NCBI RefSeq assembly: GCF_900169165.1
Contig: NZ_FXYY01000008.1
Coordinates: 93,666 to 157,665 of the forward strand
Length of the DNA stretch: 64,000 nucleotides
Source: Brevibacterium linens ATCC 9172
GTDB lineage: Bacteria; Actinomycetota; Actinomycetes; Actinomycetales; Brevibacteriaceae
Direction: 5' to 3'
The notes beneath the pieces were generated by a model. That model was given only the letters and a program-made list of their open reading frames with translations. It was not told where the DNA came from and did no database searches. This document shows positions 16,322-25,184 of this stretch, one piece after another; positions within the stretch are counted from its first letter, which is position 1, and each line of letters begins with the position of its first letter. The translations under genes were made by a program, and so were the position numbers.

Positions 16322-18154
16322 CTATTCGCGGTCGTCGGACTTCTTGCGACGGCTGAGCAGCCAGCCGCCTCCGCCGAGAACGACAATGGCTGCGGCCGCG
16401 ATGCCGATCCAACCGCCGGCGCCCATTCCGCCGCCGGTGGTTTCCTCTTCGCTGACGGGTTCGACCGAGGAGTAGCCCCAGTAGCCGACCTGGTTGGCGA
16501 TGGCGCCGCCGTCGGACGGCTGTTTGGTGAAGTTCTCGAACCGGTCGGAGCGGTAGGCCTCGAGCTGGTTCGGGTACCACAGCGTCACTGAGGGGGCCTC
16601 TTCATAATGGATGGCCAGTGCCTTCTGCACGAGTTCCTGACGCTTGGCCTGGTCGAGCTCAACGTGCTGGGCCTGATAGAGCTTGTCGAATTCCTTGTTG
16701 CACCAGCCGTCCTGGCTGGTGCCGCCGTTGCCTTCGGCGTCAGGGCGCTGACCGCAGGTGTTGATGCTCAGCTGGTAGTCGGGATCGGGGTTGATCGACC
16801 AGCCCGAGAAGTACATGTCGTAGTCGCCCTTGGTGGTGCGTTCGGACTCGGTATCGGCATCGGTCGATTCGTTCTTCAGGTCGACGCCGATGTCCTTCAT
16901 CCACGGCTTCAGGAACTTCGCGGTGCTCTGCTCCGTCGGAACGTCGGCATCGGTGAGGAAACGCAGCTGCAGCTTCTCGCCGTCCTTTTCGCGGATGCCG
17001 TCGGAGCCTTCCTTCCAACCGGCGTCGTCGAGGAGCGTCTTCGCGCGGTCGACGTCGAATCCGCTGACGACCCGGTTGTCGGGGCTCAGCGCCCAGTCCG
17101 GGTAGACGGCGGGAATGAAGCTCGTGGCCGGCTGCGCATAGTCCTGCATGACCTGTTTGCGCAGGGTCTCGGTGTCGATGCCGGCCCGGATGGCCTGGCG
17201 GACCTTCTTGTCCTTAAGCGCCTCATTGCCGGTTCCGAACTCCTTGCCGTCGGCGTCGGCGACACCCGGGTTGATGGAGATTCCGTTGAAGCGGCGGCCG
17301 TTGCCGTCGTTGAGTTCGACGTCGTCCGCGTTCTCCAGTGCCGTGAACTGATCCGGGCTGAGGCCGGTGATGAAGTCGACCTCGCCGGAGCGGATCGCCT
17401 GTACCTGCGCATCGGAGTTCGTGTAGTAGCGGTATTGGATCTCGTCGAGCTTCGGCTTGCCGCGCCAGAAGTTCGGGTTCGCCTTGAGCGTGATCGACTT
17501 GTTCGCCTCATAGCTGTCGAGCTGGAAGGGTCCCGAGCCCACGGACTTCTCGTCGTTCTTGAATTCGCCGGGTTTGTCGATCTTCGACCACACGTGTTCC
17601 GGCACGACGGGGATCTCCTGGCCGGGGTTGTTCGCCTGCGCCTTCTTCAGGGTGATCTTGACGGTGGAATCGTCGGGGGCCTCGACCTTCGCGAAATTCT
17701 CGACGAGGCTGCCGTTGGCCACCGCCATCTCGTCGTTGTCCATCATCTGGTTATAGGTCCATGCGACGTCTTTCGAGGTCAGCGGTTCCCCGTCGGACCA
17801 TTTCATGTCCGGGCGGATCGTGTAGGTCCAGACCTTGCCCTCGGAGTCCGTGTTCCATTCGGTGGCGAGTCCCTCGGTGACCGAACCGTCCTTGGCGTCA
17901 TTGGCCACGAGATTCTCATACATGTACCGGAAGGTGTTCGTCGGCACGAGGTAGAAGGAGGTGAACGGGTTGAAGGAGTCGACGAATCCGTCGGTGGCGA
18001 TCCGCAGCACGTTCTCAGCGGCGGGAGTCTCCGAGGCGGCGGCCGGTGCCGGAGAGGCGGCCATCGATCCGGCGAGTGCCAGCGCCGCGATGCCGGCCAG
18101 GCATCGGCGCAGGCTCACGCGCACGGTGCGGCGCAGCGAGTGTTGAGTGATCAT
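16322..18154 (-). CDS. Family 5 peptide-binding protein, C-terminally membrane anchored
   Basis: 610 residues from ATG 18154 (AAGGGG upstream). Residues 1-40 are a Sec signal peptide ending APAAASET, with no lipobox Cys. Residues ~45-560 form an SBP_bac_5 domain (TSFYLVPTNTFRYMYENL; KWSDGEPLTSKDVAWTYNQM), the receptor for oligopeptides or other family-5 ligands. After a Glu/Gly-rich spacer, a hydrophobic helix (~578-600) and a basic tail, RRKKSDDRE, would anchor the protein from the C-terminus. Most Gram-positive binding proteins are lipoproteins, so this topology is unusual. It is the first gene of the peptide-transport operon. Confidence 0.92.
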   Translation of the reverse strand: MITQHSLRRTVRVSLRRCLAGIAALALAGSMAASPAPAAASETPAAENVLRIATDGFVDSFNPFTSFYLVPTNTFRYMYENLVANDAKDGSVTEGLATEWNTDSEGKVWTYTIRPDMKWSDGEPLTSKDVAWTYNQMMDNDEMAVANGSLVENFAKVEAPDDSTVKITLKKAQANNPGQEIPVVPEHVWSKIDKPGEFKNDEKSVGSGPFQLDSYEANKSITLKANPNFWRGKPKLDEIQYRYYTNSDAQVQAIRSGEVDFITGLSPDQFTALENADDVELNDGNGRRFNGISINPGVADADGKEFGTGNEALKDKKVRQAIRAGIDTETLRKQVMQDYAQPATSFIPAVYPDWALSPDNRVVSGFDVDRAKTLLDDAGWKEGSDGIREKDGEKLQLRFLTDADVPTEQSTAKFLKPWMKDIGVDLKNESTDADTESERTTKGDYDMYFSGWSINPDPDYQLSINTCGQRPDAEGNGGTSQDGWCNKEFDKLYQAQHVELDQAKRQELVQKALAIHYEEAPSVTLWYPNQLEAYRSDRFENFTKQPSDGGAIANQVGYWGYSSVEPVSEEETTGGGMGAGGWIGIAAAAIVVLGGGGWLLSRRKKSDDRE

Positions 18155-18392
18155 TGGACCCCTTCGGTTCCGGCCGCCGGAGGCGGCTCCTGCCTGCGGC
18201 GGCCGGACCGTGGTCATGAGTTCCCCGCCTGCGACCGCCGAGATGTGTTGTCTGTCACTCTATGCCGGAACGGGTGTGAAATCGCAGCACCAGCTCACAA
18301 CTTCTGGCGTGTCGCCTTGTGCGATCCGCACAATCGGAACGCGCTCGCACTCGACTGCCGGGCCCACGCAGGCGACTCGGATCACATGACAA

Positions 18393-18431
18393 CGGTCCGC
18401 GAGCCGTGCACTCGGCACGGCTCGCGGACCG
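18393..18431. terminator. 17-bp perfect hairpin downstream of the TRAP operon
   Basis: Arms 18393-18409 and 18415-18431 are perfectly complementary around a 5-base loop, starting CGGTCCGCGAG. It lies 10 bases beyond the stop of the TRAP permease gene. There is no strong U-tract, as is common for actinobacterial terminators. Confidence 0.8.
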
Positions 18432-18440
18432 ACGAGGGAA

Positions 18441-20513
18441 TCAGGCCGTGGCCGCGGCCCTCTGGGCGGCGATCTCGGTGGTGGTCGTGGCCTTCCGCAG
18501 CCGCTGAATGAGCGCGACCGCGACGAGCACGACGAGACCGACGAGAGAGACCCAGATGTTCGGGTAGATCAGGGTGATCCCGGCGGCCAACAGCAGCACC
18601 CGCTCGACGATGTTGGCGCGACCCATGAAGTACCCGGCCAGGCCCGAGGACACTCCGATCATGCCGAGGATCACGGTCACGAGCGCCAACAGGAGCTCCT
18701 GCCACGTGCCCTGGAGCAGCAGAGCCGGCTCGAGGATGAACACATAGGGGATGAGGAACCCGGCGATGGCGATCCGCACGGCGGTGACACCCGCACGCAT
18801 CGGATTGGCCCTGGCGATGCCGGCGCCGGCATAGGCTGCGAGGCAGACCGGCGGGGTGATGTCGGCGAGGATCCCGAAGAAGAACACGAACATGTGCGCC
18901 GCAATGAGCGGCACATCGAAGTTGTTGTACAGGATCGGTGCGGCGACAGTGGCCGTGACGACGTAGTTCGCGGTCGTCGGCAGGCCCATGCCGAGGACGA
19001 TGCAGGCGATCATGACCATGACCAGGACGATGAAGAAGTTGCCTCCGGCGAGATCGACCAGTCCCTTGCCGAGCTGTCCGCCCAGTCCGGTCGCCGTAAC
19101 TGTGCCGGCCACGATGCCCGCCGTCGCGCAGGCCGCGATCACCGGCAGCGCCGTGCGGGCGCCCTCGACGAGCAGCGTGACGAATCCGCGCGGATCCATC
19201 CGCGTCGACTTTCGCAGGAAGCTGAGGAAGAACGCGGTGCCGATGCCGAACAGCGCGGCGCGGATCGGCGACATCCCCGACAGGAGGGTGAGGATGATGA
19301 CGGCCAACGGCAGCAGGAGGTCGAGGCGTTTGAGCAGCTCCTTGCCGTCAGGCAGGCTCGCCTTGGACAGCCCGAGGATCCCGTCGGTCTTCGCCTCGAA
19401 GTGGATCGAGAGGAAGGCCCCGAGGAAGTAGAGGATCGCCGGGATGATCGCGATGACGATGAGTCCGTTGTATTCGAGGTCCGGGACGTTCTGCGCCATG
19501 ATGAACGCGGCCGCGCCCATGATCGGAGGCATCAGCTGTCCACCCGTCGAGGCGGTCGCCTCGGTGGCGGCGGCGAAGTGGGGCTTGAAGCCCGACCTCT
19601 TCATCAGCGGGATCGTGAACGACCCCGAGGCGACGGTGTTGGCCACGGACGAACCCGACACCATGCCCTGGAGACCGGAGGCCACAACCGCGGCTTTAGC
19701 GGGACCGCCGGTGAATCGGCCGGTGAGACGGAAGGCCAGGTCATTGAAGAACTGTCCGATGTTCGTGTGCACGAGCATCACGGCGAAGAAGAGGAAGAGG
19801 AAGATGAAGTTCGCCGAGACCTGGATCGGAGTGCCGAAGATGCCCGATCCGTTCGACAGGAACATCGTCGTCGCGAAGTCCTCGAGACTCATCCCGGAAT
19901 GCGTGAACACAGGGCTGTAGTTGCCGAAGAGTCCGTAGAGGATGGCGATGCCGCCGATGATGACGATGGGAAGGCCCACACACCGGCGGGTGGCTTCGAG
20001 GATGAGCAGGACGCCGAGGATCGCCACGAAGTAGTCGAGGTTCGAATAGCCGAGGATCTGGACGGAGTTGCTCACCAGCCGCGAGTACTCGACGAAGACG
20101 TAGAGGTTGCAGCCGAGTCCCGCGAAGCCGAGGAGCACGTCGTACCAGGGGATGCGGCTGCCGCGCCCGATCAGCGCGTCGGCGACGCGGTTGCCTGTCG
20201 CCGGCGCATCGAGGAGGCGGCGGCTCGGCGGGTAGAGGAAGAAGATGAGCGCGGTGGCGCCCGCGAGATGCAGCGATGTGTGCATCCACGTGTTGAAGGG
20301 CCGTTCGAGTGCGGCATAGAGGTGGTAGACGGTGAAGGCGATGGACAGTCCGCCGACCACCCAGACCCACCAGCCGAGATCCTTGCGATAGCGGCTGGAG
20401 GTGTCATGCTTTGCGAGTACGTCGGCCGATCCGCGTTCTCCGGCGGCCACCTGATCGGCGCCGGGCCCGGCCGTCGCGGAGGACGGCCGGGTCGGTGTCG
20501 AATCTTCGCTCAC
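18441..20513 (-). CDS. TRAP transporter fused 4TM/12TM permease (TAXI type)
   Basis: 690 residues, from GTG 20513 overlapping the stop of the solute-binding gene (GTGA). After a ~45-residue cytoplasmic tail there is a DctQ-like block (~residues 46-200) and a DctM-like block (~230-660) with many hydrophobic segments. GSSVANTVASGSFTIPLMKR and ATASTGGQLMPPIMGAAAF are hallmark DctM sequences. Fused QM permeases are the rule in the TAXI branch of TRAP transporters, which use an ion gradient to import organic acids or amino acids such as glutamate. The substrate is not known here. The hairpin at 18393 ends the operon. Confidence 0.95.
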   Translation of the reverse strand: MSEDSTPTRPSSATAGPGADQVAAGERGSADVLAKHDTSSRYRKDLGWWVWVVGGLSIAFTVYHLYAALERPFNTWMHTSLHLAGATALIFFLYPPSRRLLDAPATGNRVADALIGRGSRIPWYDVLLGFAGLGCNLYVFVEYSRLVSNSVQILGYSNLDYFVAILGVLLILEATRRCVGLPIVIIGGIAILYGLFGNYSPVFTHSGMSLEDFATTMFLSNGSGIFGTPIQVSANFIFLFLFFAVMLVHTNIGQFFNDLAFRLTGRFTGGPAKAAVVASGLQGMVSGSSVANTVASGSFTIPLMKRSGFKPHFAAATEATASTGGQLMPPIMGAAAFIMAQNVPDLEYNGLIVIAIIPAILYFLGAFLSIHFEAKTDGILGLSKASLPDGKELLKRLDLLLPLAVIILTLLSGMSPIRAALFGIGTAFFLSFLRKSTRMDPRGFVTLLVEGARTALPVIAACATAGIVAGTVTATGLGGQLGKGLVDLAGGNFFIVLVMVMIACIVLGMGLPTTANYVVTATVAAPILYNNFDVPLIAAHMFVFFFGILADITPPVCLAAYAGAGIARANPMRAGVTAVRIAIAGFLIPYVFILEPALLLQGTWQELLLALVTVILGMIGVSSGLAGYFMGRANIVERVLLLAAGITLIYPNIWVSLVGLVVLVAVALIQRLRKATTTTEIAAQRAAATA

Positions 20514-21502
20514 GGCAGCTCGATGCCCTCTTCTTCGAAGTACTTCTGAGCGCCCGGGTGCAGCGGCACGTCGCCGACGCCCAGCATGGCGGAGTCCTTC
20601 GTGATGAGCTTGCCGACGTCGAGGGTGATCTCGTCAGTGTGCTCGAACAGCGCCTTCGTGAGGTTGTAGGCGGTGTCCTCACTGACCTGATCGGTCGAGG
20701 CCACCAAGGAGGCGAACACCGAGACGGTCGGGACGTCCTCATCGAGGAAGTCATAGGCGTCGGCCGGGATGTCGTAGGACTCCGCGCCCGATCCCTCTTC
20801 GATCGTCTTCGTCGTATCGTCGTCGAGCCCGAGCAGCTTGACGTCGGTCGTCGCGGCCAGCTGGGTCAGTCCGGCCACGGGTGTGCCCACGACGAAGATC
20901 GTGGCATCGATCTGCTTGTCGGCGAGCATGTCGGTCGAAGCACCGAAGTCGGTGATCTCCGGGGTGTAGTCGGATTCGCCGATGCCCGCGGCGTCGAGGA
21001 TGGCATCTGAGATGGCGCGCGTGCCCGAACCGGCGTCGCCGACCGCGATCTTCTTGCCCTTGAGGTCCTCGACCGATTCGATTCCCGAGTCTTCGCGGAC
21101 GATGATGTGAGCGGCCTCAGGGTAGAGCGAGGCCAGCCAGCCGACGTTGTCGATCTTCGTCCCGTCGAGGTCTTCGAGCTCGCCGTTGACCGCGGTGTTG
21201 GCCGTATCGCTCTGCGTGAAGCCGAGCTGCCATTCGCCCTGGTAGATCTTGCCGAGGTTCTCGGCCGAGGCACCGGACTCGACGTAGTTGACTGTCACGC
21301 CGTCGACGTTGTCCTCGAAGATCGAAGCGAGCTCACCGCCGAGAGGGTAGTACGTGCCCGATGTGCCACCGGTGCCGAGCGTGAGGTCGTCGGTGGTCTC
21401 ACCGCCTCCACCGCCTCCACCGCTGCCGCCGTCCGAGCCGCACCCGGTCAGCGCCAGCGCCACGGCGGCGACTGCCGCAACTGTCATCCGTCTGATGTTC
21501 AT
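20510..21502 (-). CDS. TAXI-family TRAP transporter solute-binding lipoprotein
   Basis: 330 residues from ATG 21502 with GAGGAG eight bases upstream. The signal peptide ends in lipobox LALTGC (Cys21), followed by a Gly-rich linker, so the mature protein is a membrane-anchored lipoprotein outside the cell. The TAXI domain is clear: LTLGTGGTSGTYYPLGG near residue 40 and LKGKKIAVGDAGSGTRA near residue 145. It delivers substrate to the fused TRAP permease encoded immediately downstream with a 4-base overlap. Substrates of the family include glutamate and other carboxylates. Confidence 0.95.
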   Translation of the reverse strand: MNIRRMTVAAVAAVALALTGCGSDGGSGGGGGGGETTDDLTLGTGGTSGTYYPLGGELASIFEDNVDGVTVNYVESGASAENLGKIYQGEWQLGFTQSDTANTAVNGELEDLDGTKIDNVGWLASLYPEAAHIIVREDSGIESVEDLKGKKIAVGDAGSGTRAISDAILDAAGIGESDYTPEITDFGASTDMLADKQIDATIFVVGTPVAGLTQLAATTDVKLLGLDDDTTKTIEEGSGAESYDIPADAYDFLDEDVPTVSVFASLVASTDQVSEDTAYNLTKALFEHTDEITLDVGKLITKDSAMLGVGDVPLHPGAQKYFEEEGIELP

Positions 21503-21675
21503 CTTCTGATCTCCTCTTCGGGGGGTCAAGATACTTTGGCGAGCTGCTCAGAGTTCAGCCGCCTGCTGTCGAGACTAAAGGCACCATACACTCTCGCACA
21601 GCTCAATCATGAAAGTTTGCTGAATTGTTAGCCGCCTGGCCTGAGCGTCGCCTGAAGTCCTCAGGTCCGCGCCGA

Positions 21676-23175
21676 TCACCACCGCGGCCCCGCCTCGGCG
21701 AGGATCTCGTCGATCGTCTGGCCCCGTCGGATGACGACGAATCGCGGTTCGCCCCCGTCCCCGGTGCGGTACCCGTAGACGGGCACGCGCGGGAGCAGAT
21801 TGTAGGAGAAGGGGTTGGAGAAGTAGTAGGCGCCGGTCTCGGGCACGGCGACGAGGTCGCCGACGTCGAGGCGCGGCAGCGAACGGTCCCGAGCGAGCAG
21901 ATCCCCGGAGAAGCACGCGGGCCCGGCGACATCAGTGGGCACCGCCTCGGCGATCTTCGGTTCCCCGTCACCGGTGAACGGCATGATCCGCAGCGGCCAG
22001 TCGTGCGGAGCGTAGGCGGTGCGGGTGGCGACCTGGACGCCTGCGTGAGTCATGGCGATGCGGCGCCCGCCGCTGGTCTTCGCGTACTCGACGCGGGTGA
22101 GGACGGTGCCGGCCTTGGCCAACAGTGCACGCCCGAATTCGGTGACGATGTCGAAGTCGAACAGGTCGGGGACCTGCTGTTCGAGCACCGCACGGTAGTC
22201 GGCGAAGGTCGGGGTGATGTCCTCGCCGTCGAAGTTCACCGACAGGCCTCCCCCGATATCGATGCGGGTGATCTGCCGCGTCCCGGCACGCGCGTTGACC
22301 TCCTGCGCGAGGTCGACCGCGGTGCGGATTCCGACGGCGGCGCGCTCGAGACTGATGCCCTGAGAACCCGAGTGCACGTGGATCTGATTCAGCCGGGGCC
22401 GCGCCAGATAGGCCTCGATCACAGCTTCGCGGGCTCCGGGATCGGCGAGTCCGATGCCGAATTTCGACGTCTCTGTGGCGGTGCTCAGCGCCCCGATCGT
22501 GCCTGTGCCCGACTGCGGATTGATCCTGATTCCGATCCGTACTTCGTCGACGGTCGGTCGTCTGTCTTCCAGAAGCAGGTCGAGGCGGGCGAGTTCGTCG
22601 AAGTTGTCGACGTTGATCGACACGCCCAGGTCGACGGCCCGACGCAGTTCCGTCCAGGTCTTGGCCGGGGAGTCGAAGACGATCCGTTCGGGAGCGAACC
22701 CGGCGGCCAGGGCGAGTTCGAGTTCGCCGGGGCTGGCGACTTCGCATCCGGCGCCCTGCTGCGCATAGCGCTCGAGCAGCGAACGCAGCGGCACGGCTTT
22801 GCAGGCCACCGCGTGGAGCACCTCATGGTCCGAATCGAACGCCGAAGTGAGCCGCTCGAACGCGGTATCGATGGCATCGAGATCCATGAGCCCGAGCACG
22901 GGCTCCCGATCCGAGAGCGCCGGCACACCATCCGGCAGGGCCGGCACGCCCTCCGATAGGGCAGGCACGCCGTCCGACAGGGAGGGCACGCCCGCGGGAG
23001 CGGAACCGCTTGCGGTGGTGCGATCGACTCCGCGCGTCTCGGCAGGGGTGTCGTCGGTGCGGTTGGCTCGCCCCGCCACGGCAGGGGTGCGGTCGGTGAG
23101 GGGCTGGCTGTTCTCGGCGATCGCTCTGATCGCCTGTGCTCGACCGTCGGCGATCGAGTGGTGACTGTTGGGCAT
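21676..23175 (-). CDS. Fold-III PLP-dependent decarboxylase, diaminopimelate/ornithine decarboxylase-like
   Basis: 499 residues. PLP Lys126 lies in HAVACKAVPL. HVHSGSQG, DIGGGLSVNF and ETGAYYFSNPF are family landmarks. The substrate loop reads GPACFSGD, where LysA proteins usually have C-E-S-x-D, so the Glu is replaced by Phe and the substrate may not be meso-diaminopimelate. Residues 1-95 are a variable extension; residues ~62-89 are four 7-residue repeats of GVPALSD type, coded by a 21-bp minisatellite. It lies between the TRAP operon and a PucR regulator gene, all on the minus strand. A catabolic or polyamine role is possible; the true activity is open. Confidence 0.85.
   Translation of the reverse strand: MPNSHHSIADGRAQAIRAIAENSQPLTDRTPAVAGRANRTDDTPAETRGVDRTTASGSAPAGVPSLSDGVPALSEGVPALPDGVPALSDREPVLGLMDLDAIDTAFERLTSAFDSDHEVLHAVACKAVPLRSLLERYAQQGAGCEVASPGELELALAAGFAPERIVFDSPAKTWTELRRAVDLGVSINVDNFDELARLDLLLEDRRPTVDEVRIGIRINPQSGTGTIGALSTATETSKFGIGLADPGAREAVIEAYLARPRLNQIHVHSGSQGISLERAAVGIRTAVDLAQEVNARAGTRQITRIDIGGGLSVNFDGEDITPTFADYRAVLEQQVPDLFDFDIVTEFGRALLAKAGTVLTRVEYAKTSGGRRIAMTHAGVQVATRTAYAPHDWPLRIMPFTGDGEPKIAEAVPTDVAGPACFSGDLLARDRSLPRLDVGDLVAVPETGAYYFSNPFSYNLLPRVPVYGYRTGDGGEPRFVVIRRGQTIDEILAEAGPRW
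22922..22992. repeat. 21-bp intragenic minisatellite
   Basis: About 3.3 units of a 21-bp repeat (GGCACGCC-CTCCGA-AGGGC type) lie inside the decarboxylase gene and encode the 7-residue GVPALSD repeats. The period equals that of the intergenic repeats at 5137. Confidence 0.85.
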
Positions 23176-23296
23176 GACGTCCTCTGTTTGTGATCTGCTG
23201 TCACTCTAGGACGGTCGACCTCGACGAACGAACAATAATTCACCAAACTTCCCGGGGATCGATTGTCGGTTTCCCACGACACGACTCCTCAAGCCT

Positions 23297-25066
23297 TCAG
23301 CCGCCCGCGCGATCGTGGGCGAGCACCGAGAGCTCGAGCCACAGCCTCTCGGCCGGCTCGGCCGTCGACAGACCCGTGATCTCCTCGATCCGCCCCAGGC
23401 GGTGCCGCAGCGAATTCGTATGCACGTGCAGCCGACGGGACGCCTCGGCGGAGTTGCCGACCGTGGCGAAATAGACCCGCAGCGTCTCGAGCAGGCTGCC
23501 GTTGTGCTGCGCGTCATGCCCGGCCAGCGCCCGAGCCGGCCGTGCGATGCTGCCGATATCGCCGCTGCGACCAGCGGGTTCTCCGCCGTGCGCATCGCGC
23601 TCGACGGCCAGCAGCGTATCGGCCACGCGCAGTCCGATGACTTCGGCCGCCGCATCCTCGACGGTCGCTCCGACGATGGTCGGGGCTTCCTCGTCGCCGC
23701 CGCTCGCAGGGCCTCCGCTCATGGCACCCCGTCCTCGGCAGCCGAGGCCGCGCCTCCTGCCGTGCACGGCGTCGACGACGTATACGGCCTCGGACCACGA
23801 GCGATGCACTTCGTCGAGGCGGTCGACGGGAGAGCCGACACCGAAGCTGAGCGCCTCGTCGCTCGGCAGCGATCGCCGCAGGGCAGAGAGCACGTGGTCG
23901 CGGATCTGCGCCGCATCCGTCGGCTCGCTCATCTGCACGAGTGCCGCGAGATGTGCGCCTGTGCCCGACTCGATCCGGGAGAGCACGGCATCGGCGAAGG
24001 CGGCCCGGAGATGGAACCGCAGGACGGGCTCTCGGTCGGGGGCCGACTCGGTGAAGGCGAGGACGCAGAAGCTACCGGAGAACGGCAGTGACAGCAGGGT
24101 CGCCGACGGACCGAGGTCGGCCGAACCGGCGAGGATCGCACCGAGCGCCTCCCGACGGATGCGCTTCTCGAACGGCGACCGGCGCAGTGTCCGCAGCATC
24201 ACGGGCAGGGCCGCGCGGGCGGCATCGCGCAGCACCTCGCGCAGCGGTTCGTGGTCGACCTCGGCCGGGTAGGCCGCCCAGATCGTGCCGATGAGCTCGC
24301 CTTCGCTGCGCAGCGCGATGACCGACCGGGCCGGTGATGTGCCTTCGGCGGGCCGTTCGACGACGTCGGTCGAACGGCGGATCGTGTCGAGGAACCCCGA
24401 TGCCTCGAGCTCGGCGATCCGCCAGTCGGGAATGGCCCCGGACAGGATCGTCTCGCGTCGGATCTCGTCGAGTTCGCCGCCGAGGTTGGCATGCGCGAGC
24501 ACACGCGAGGCCGGGTCCTCGATCGTGATCGATGCGCCCGTGGTCTCGGCGATGACGGCGGCCAGTGCGCTGAGGTCGTCGACATCGGGCCGGGCCAGGG
24601 CGCTCGTCGCGCCCTCCGTGAGCTGCCGCAGATGCACGAGGATCTCCGACCAGGTCACATGCGGCGAGCGTTCGAGGAGGACCGGAACCCGGCCCTCACT
24701 CCCCCTCAGTTCGATCCCGTCGCCGAGGTGGCCGTGCGTTCCGGGCGGAACGACGAGGGCGGCGGCGCCCGCATAGCCTGCCAGCACCGCGTCGAGTCCG
24801 GCAGGACTGCTCACCGGTTCGGTGACGAGGACGACGGTCCCGGTCAGGGAGGCGTGGCCGACCGCCTCGGTGGGCGAAGCGGTGGGCGGGCCGGCAGGCG
24901 AGCCGGCGTGCAGTGCAGCCGACGTCTGCGTGGGAGTCGTCGGCAGGTCGAAGCCGAATTCGACTCGAGCGACTACGGCGTCGCCGGCCATCTCGGTCAG
25001 CGGCAGGAGGAACCCCTCCGTGTCCCGGATCAGTCGGGACAGTCGCGGACTCGCGGTGTCGGTCAT
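23297..25066 (-). CDS. PucR/CdaR-type transcriptional regulator
   Basis: 589 residues from ATG 25066 (GTGGGAG upstream); a longer frame to 25219 is unsupported. The N-terminal third resembles the PucR sensor domain (PVLLERSPHVTWSEILVHL). A GGDEF-like/CdaR middle follows. The C-terminal ~50 residues are the PucR helix-turn-helix: LRVYFATVGNSAEASRRLHV, then HTNSLRHRLGRI. The regulators in this family sense small metabolites and often control amine, purine, proline or GABA catabolism. Neighbours on both sides are a PLP decarboxylase and, after a two-component system, GABA aminotransferase, which would fit amino acid or amine control. A variable Gly-rich insert occurs near residue 450. Confidence 0.9.
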   Translation of the reverse strand: MTDTASPRLSRLIRDTEGFLLPLTEMAGDAVVARVEFGFDLPTTPTQTSAALHAGSPAGPPTASPTEAVGHASLTGTVVLVTEPVSSPAGLDAVLAGYAGAAALVVPPGTHGHLGDGIELRGSEGRVPVLLERSPHVTWSEILVHLRQLTEGATSALARPDVDDLSALAAVIAETTGASITIEDPASRVLAHANLGGELDEIRRETILSGAIPDWRIAELEASGFLDTIRRSTDVVERPAEGTSPARSVIALRSEGELIGTIWAAYPAEVDHEPLREVLRDAARAALPVMLRTLRRSPFEKRIRREALGAILAGSADLGPSATLLSLPFSGSFCVLAFTESAPDREPVLRFHLRAAFADAVLSRIESGTGAHLAALVQMSEPTDAAQIRDHVLSALRRSLPSDEALSFGVGSPVDRLDEVHRSWSEAVYVVDAVHGRRRGLGCRGRGAMSGGPASGGDEEAPTIVGATVEDAAAEVIGLRVADTLLAVERDAHGGEPAGRSGDIGSIARPARALAGHDAQHNGSLLETLRVYFATVGNSAEASRRLHVHTNSLRHRLGRIEEITGLSTAEPAERLWLELSVLAHDRAGG

Positions 25067-25184
25067 GCTCCCACTGTAGTCAACGGCCGACCATGGTCGG
25101 CTGCGGCCGGGAGGGTCTGCGTCGTCAGGACCGCGCGCCTCGGCGATGCGGAAGGAACCGGACGAGCCGCCTCGGCGGGATGGG

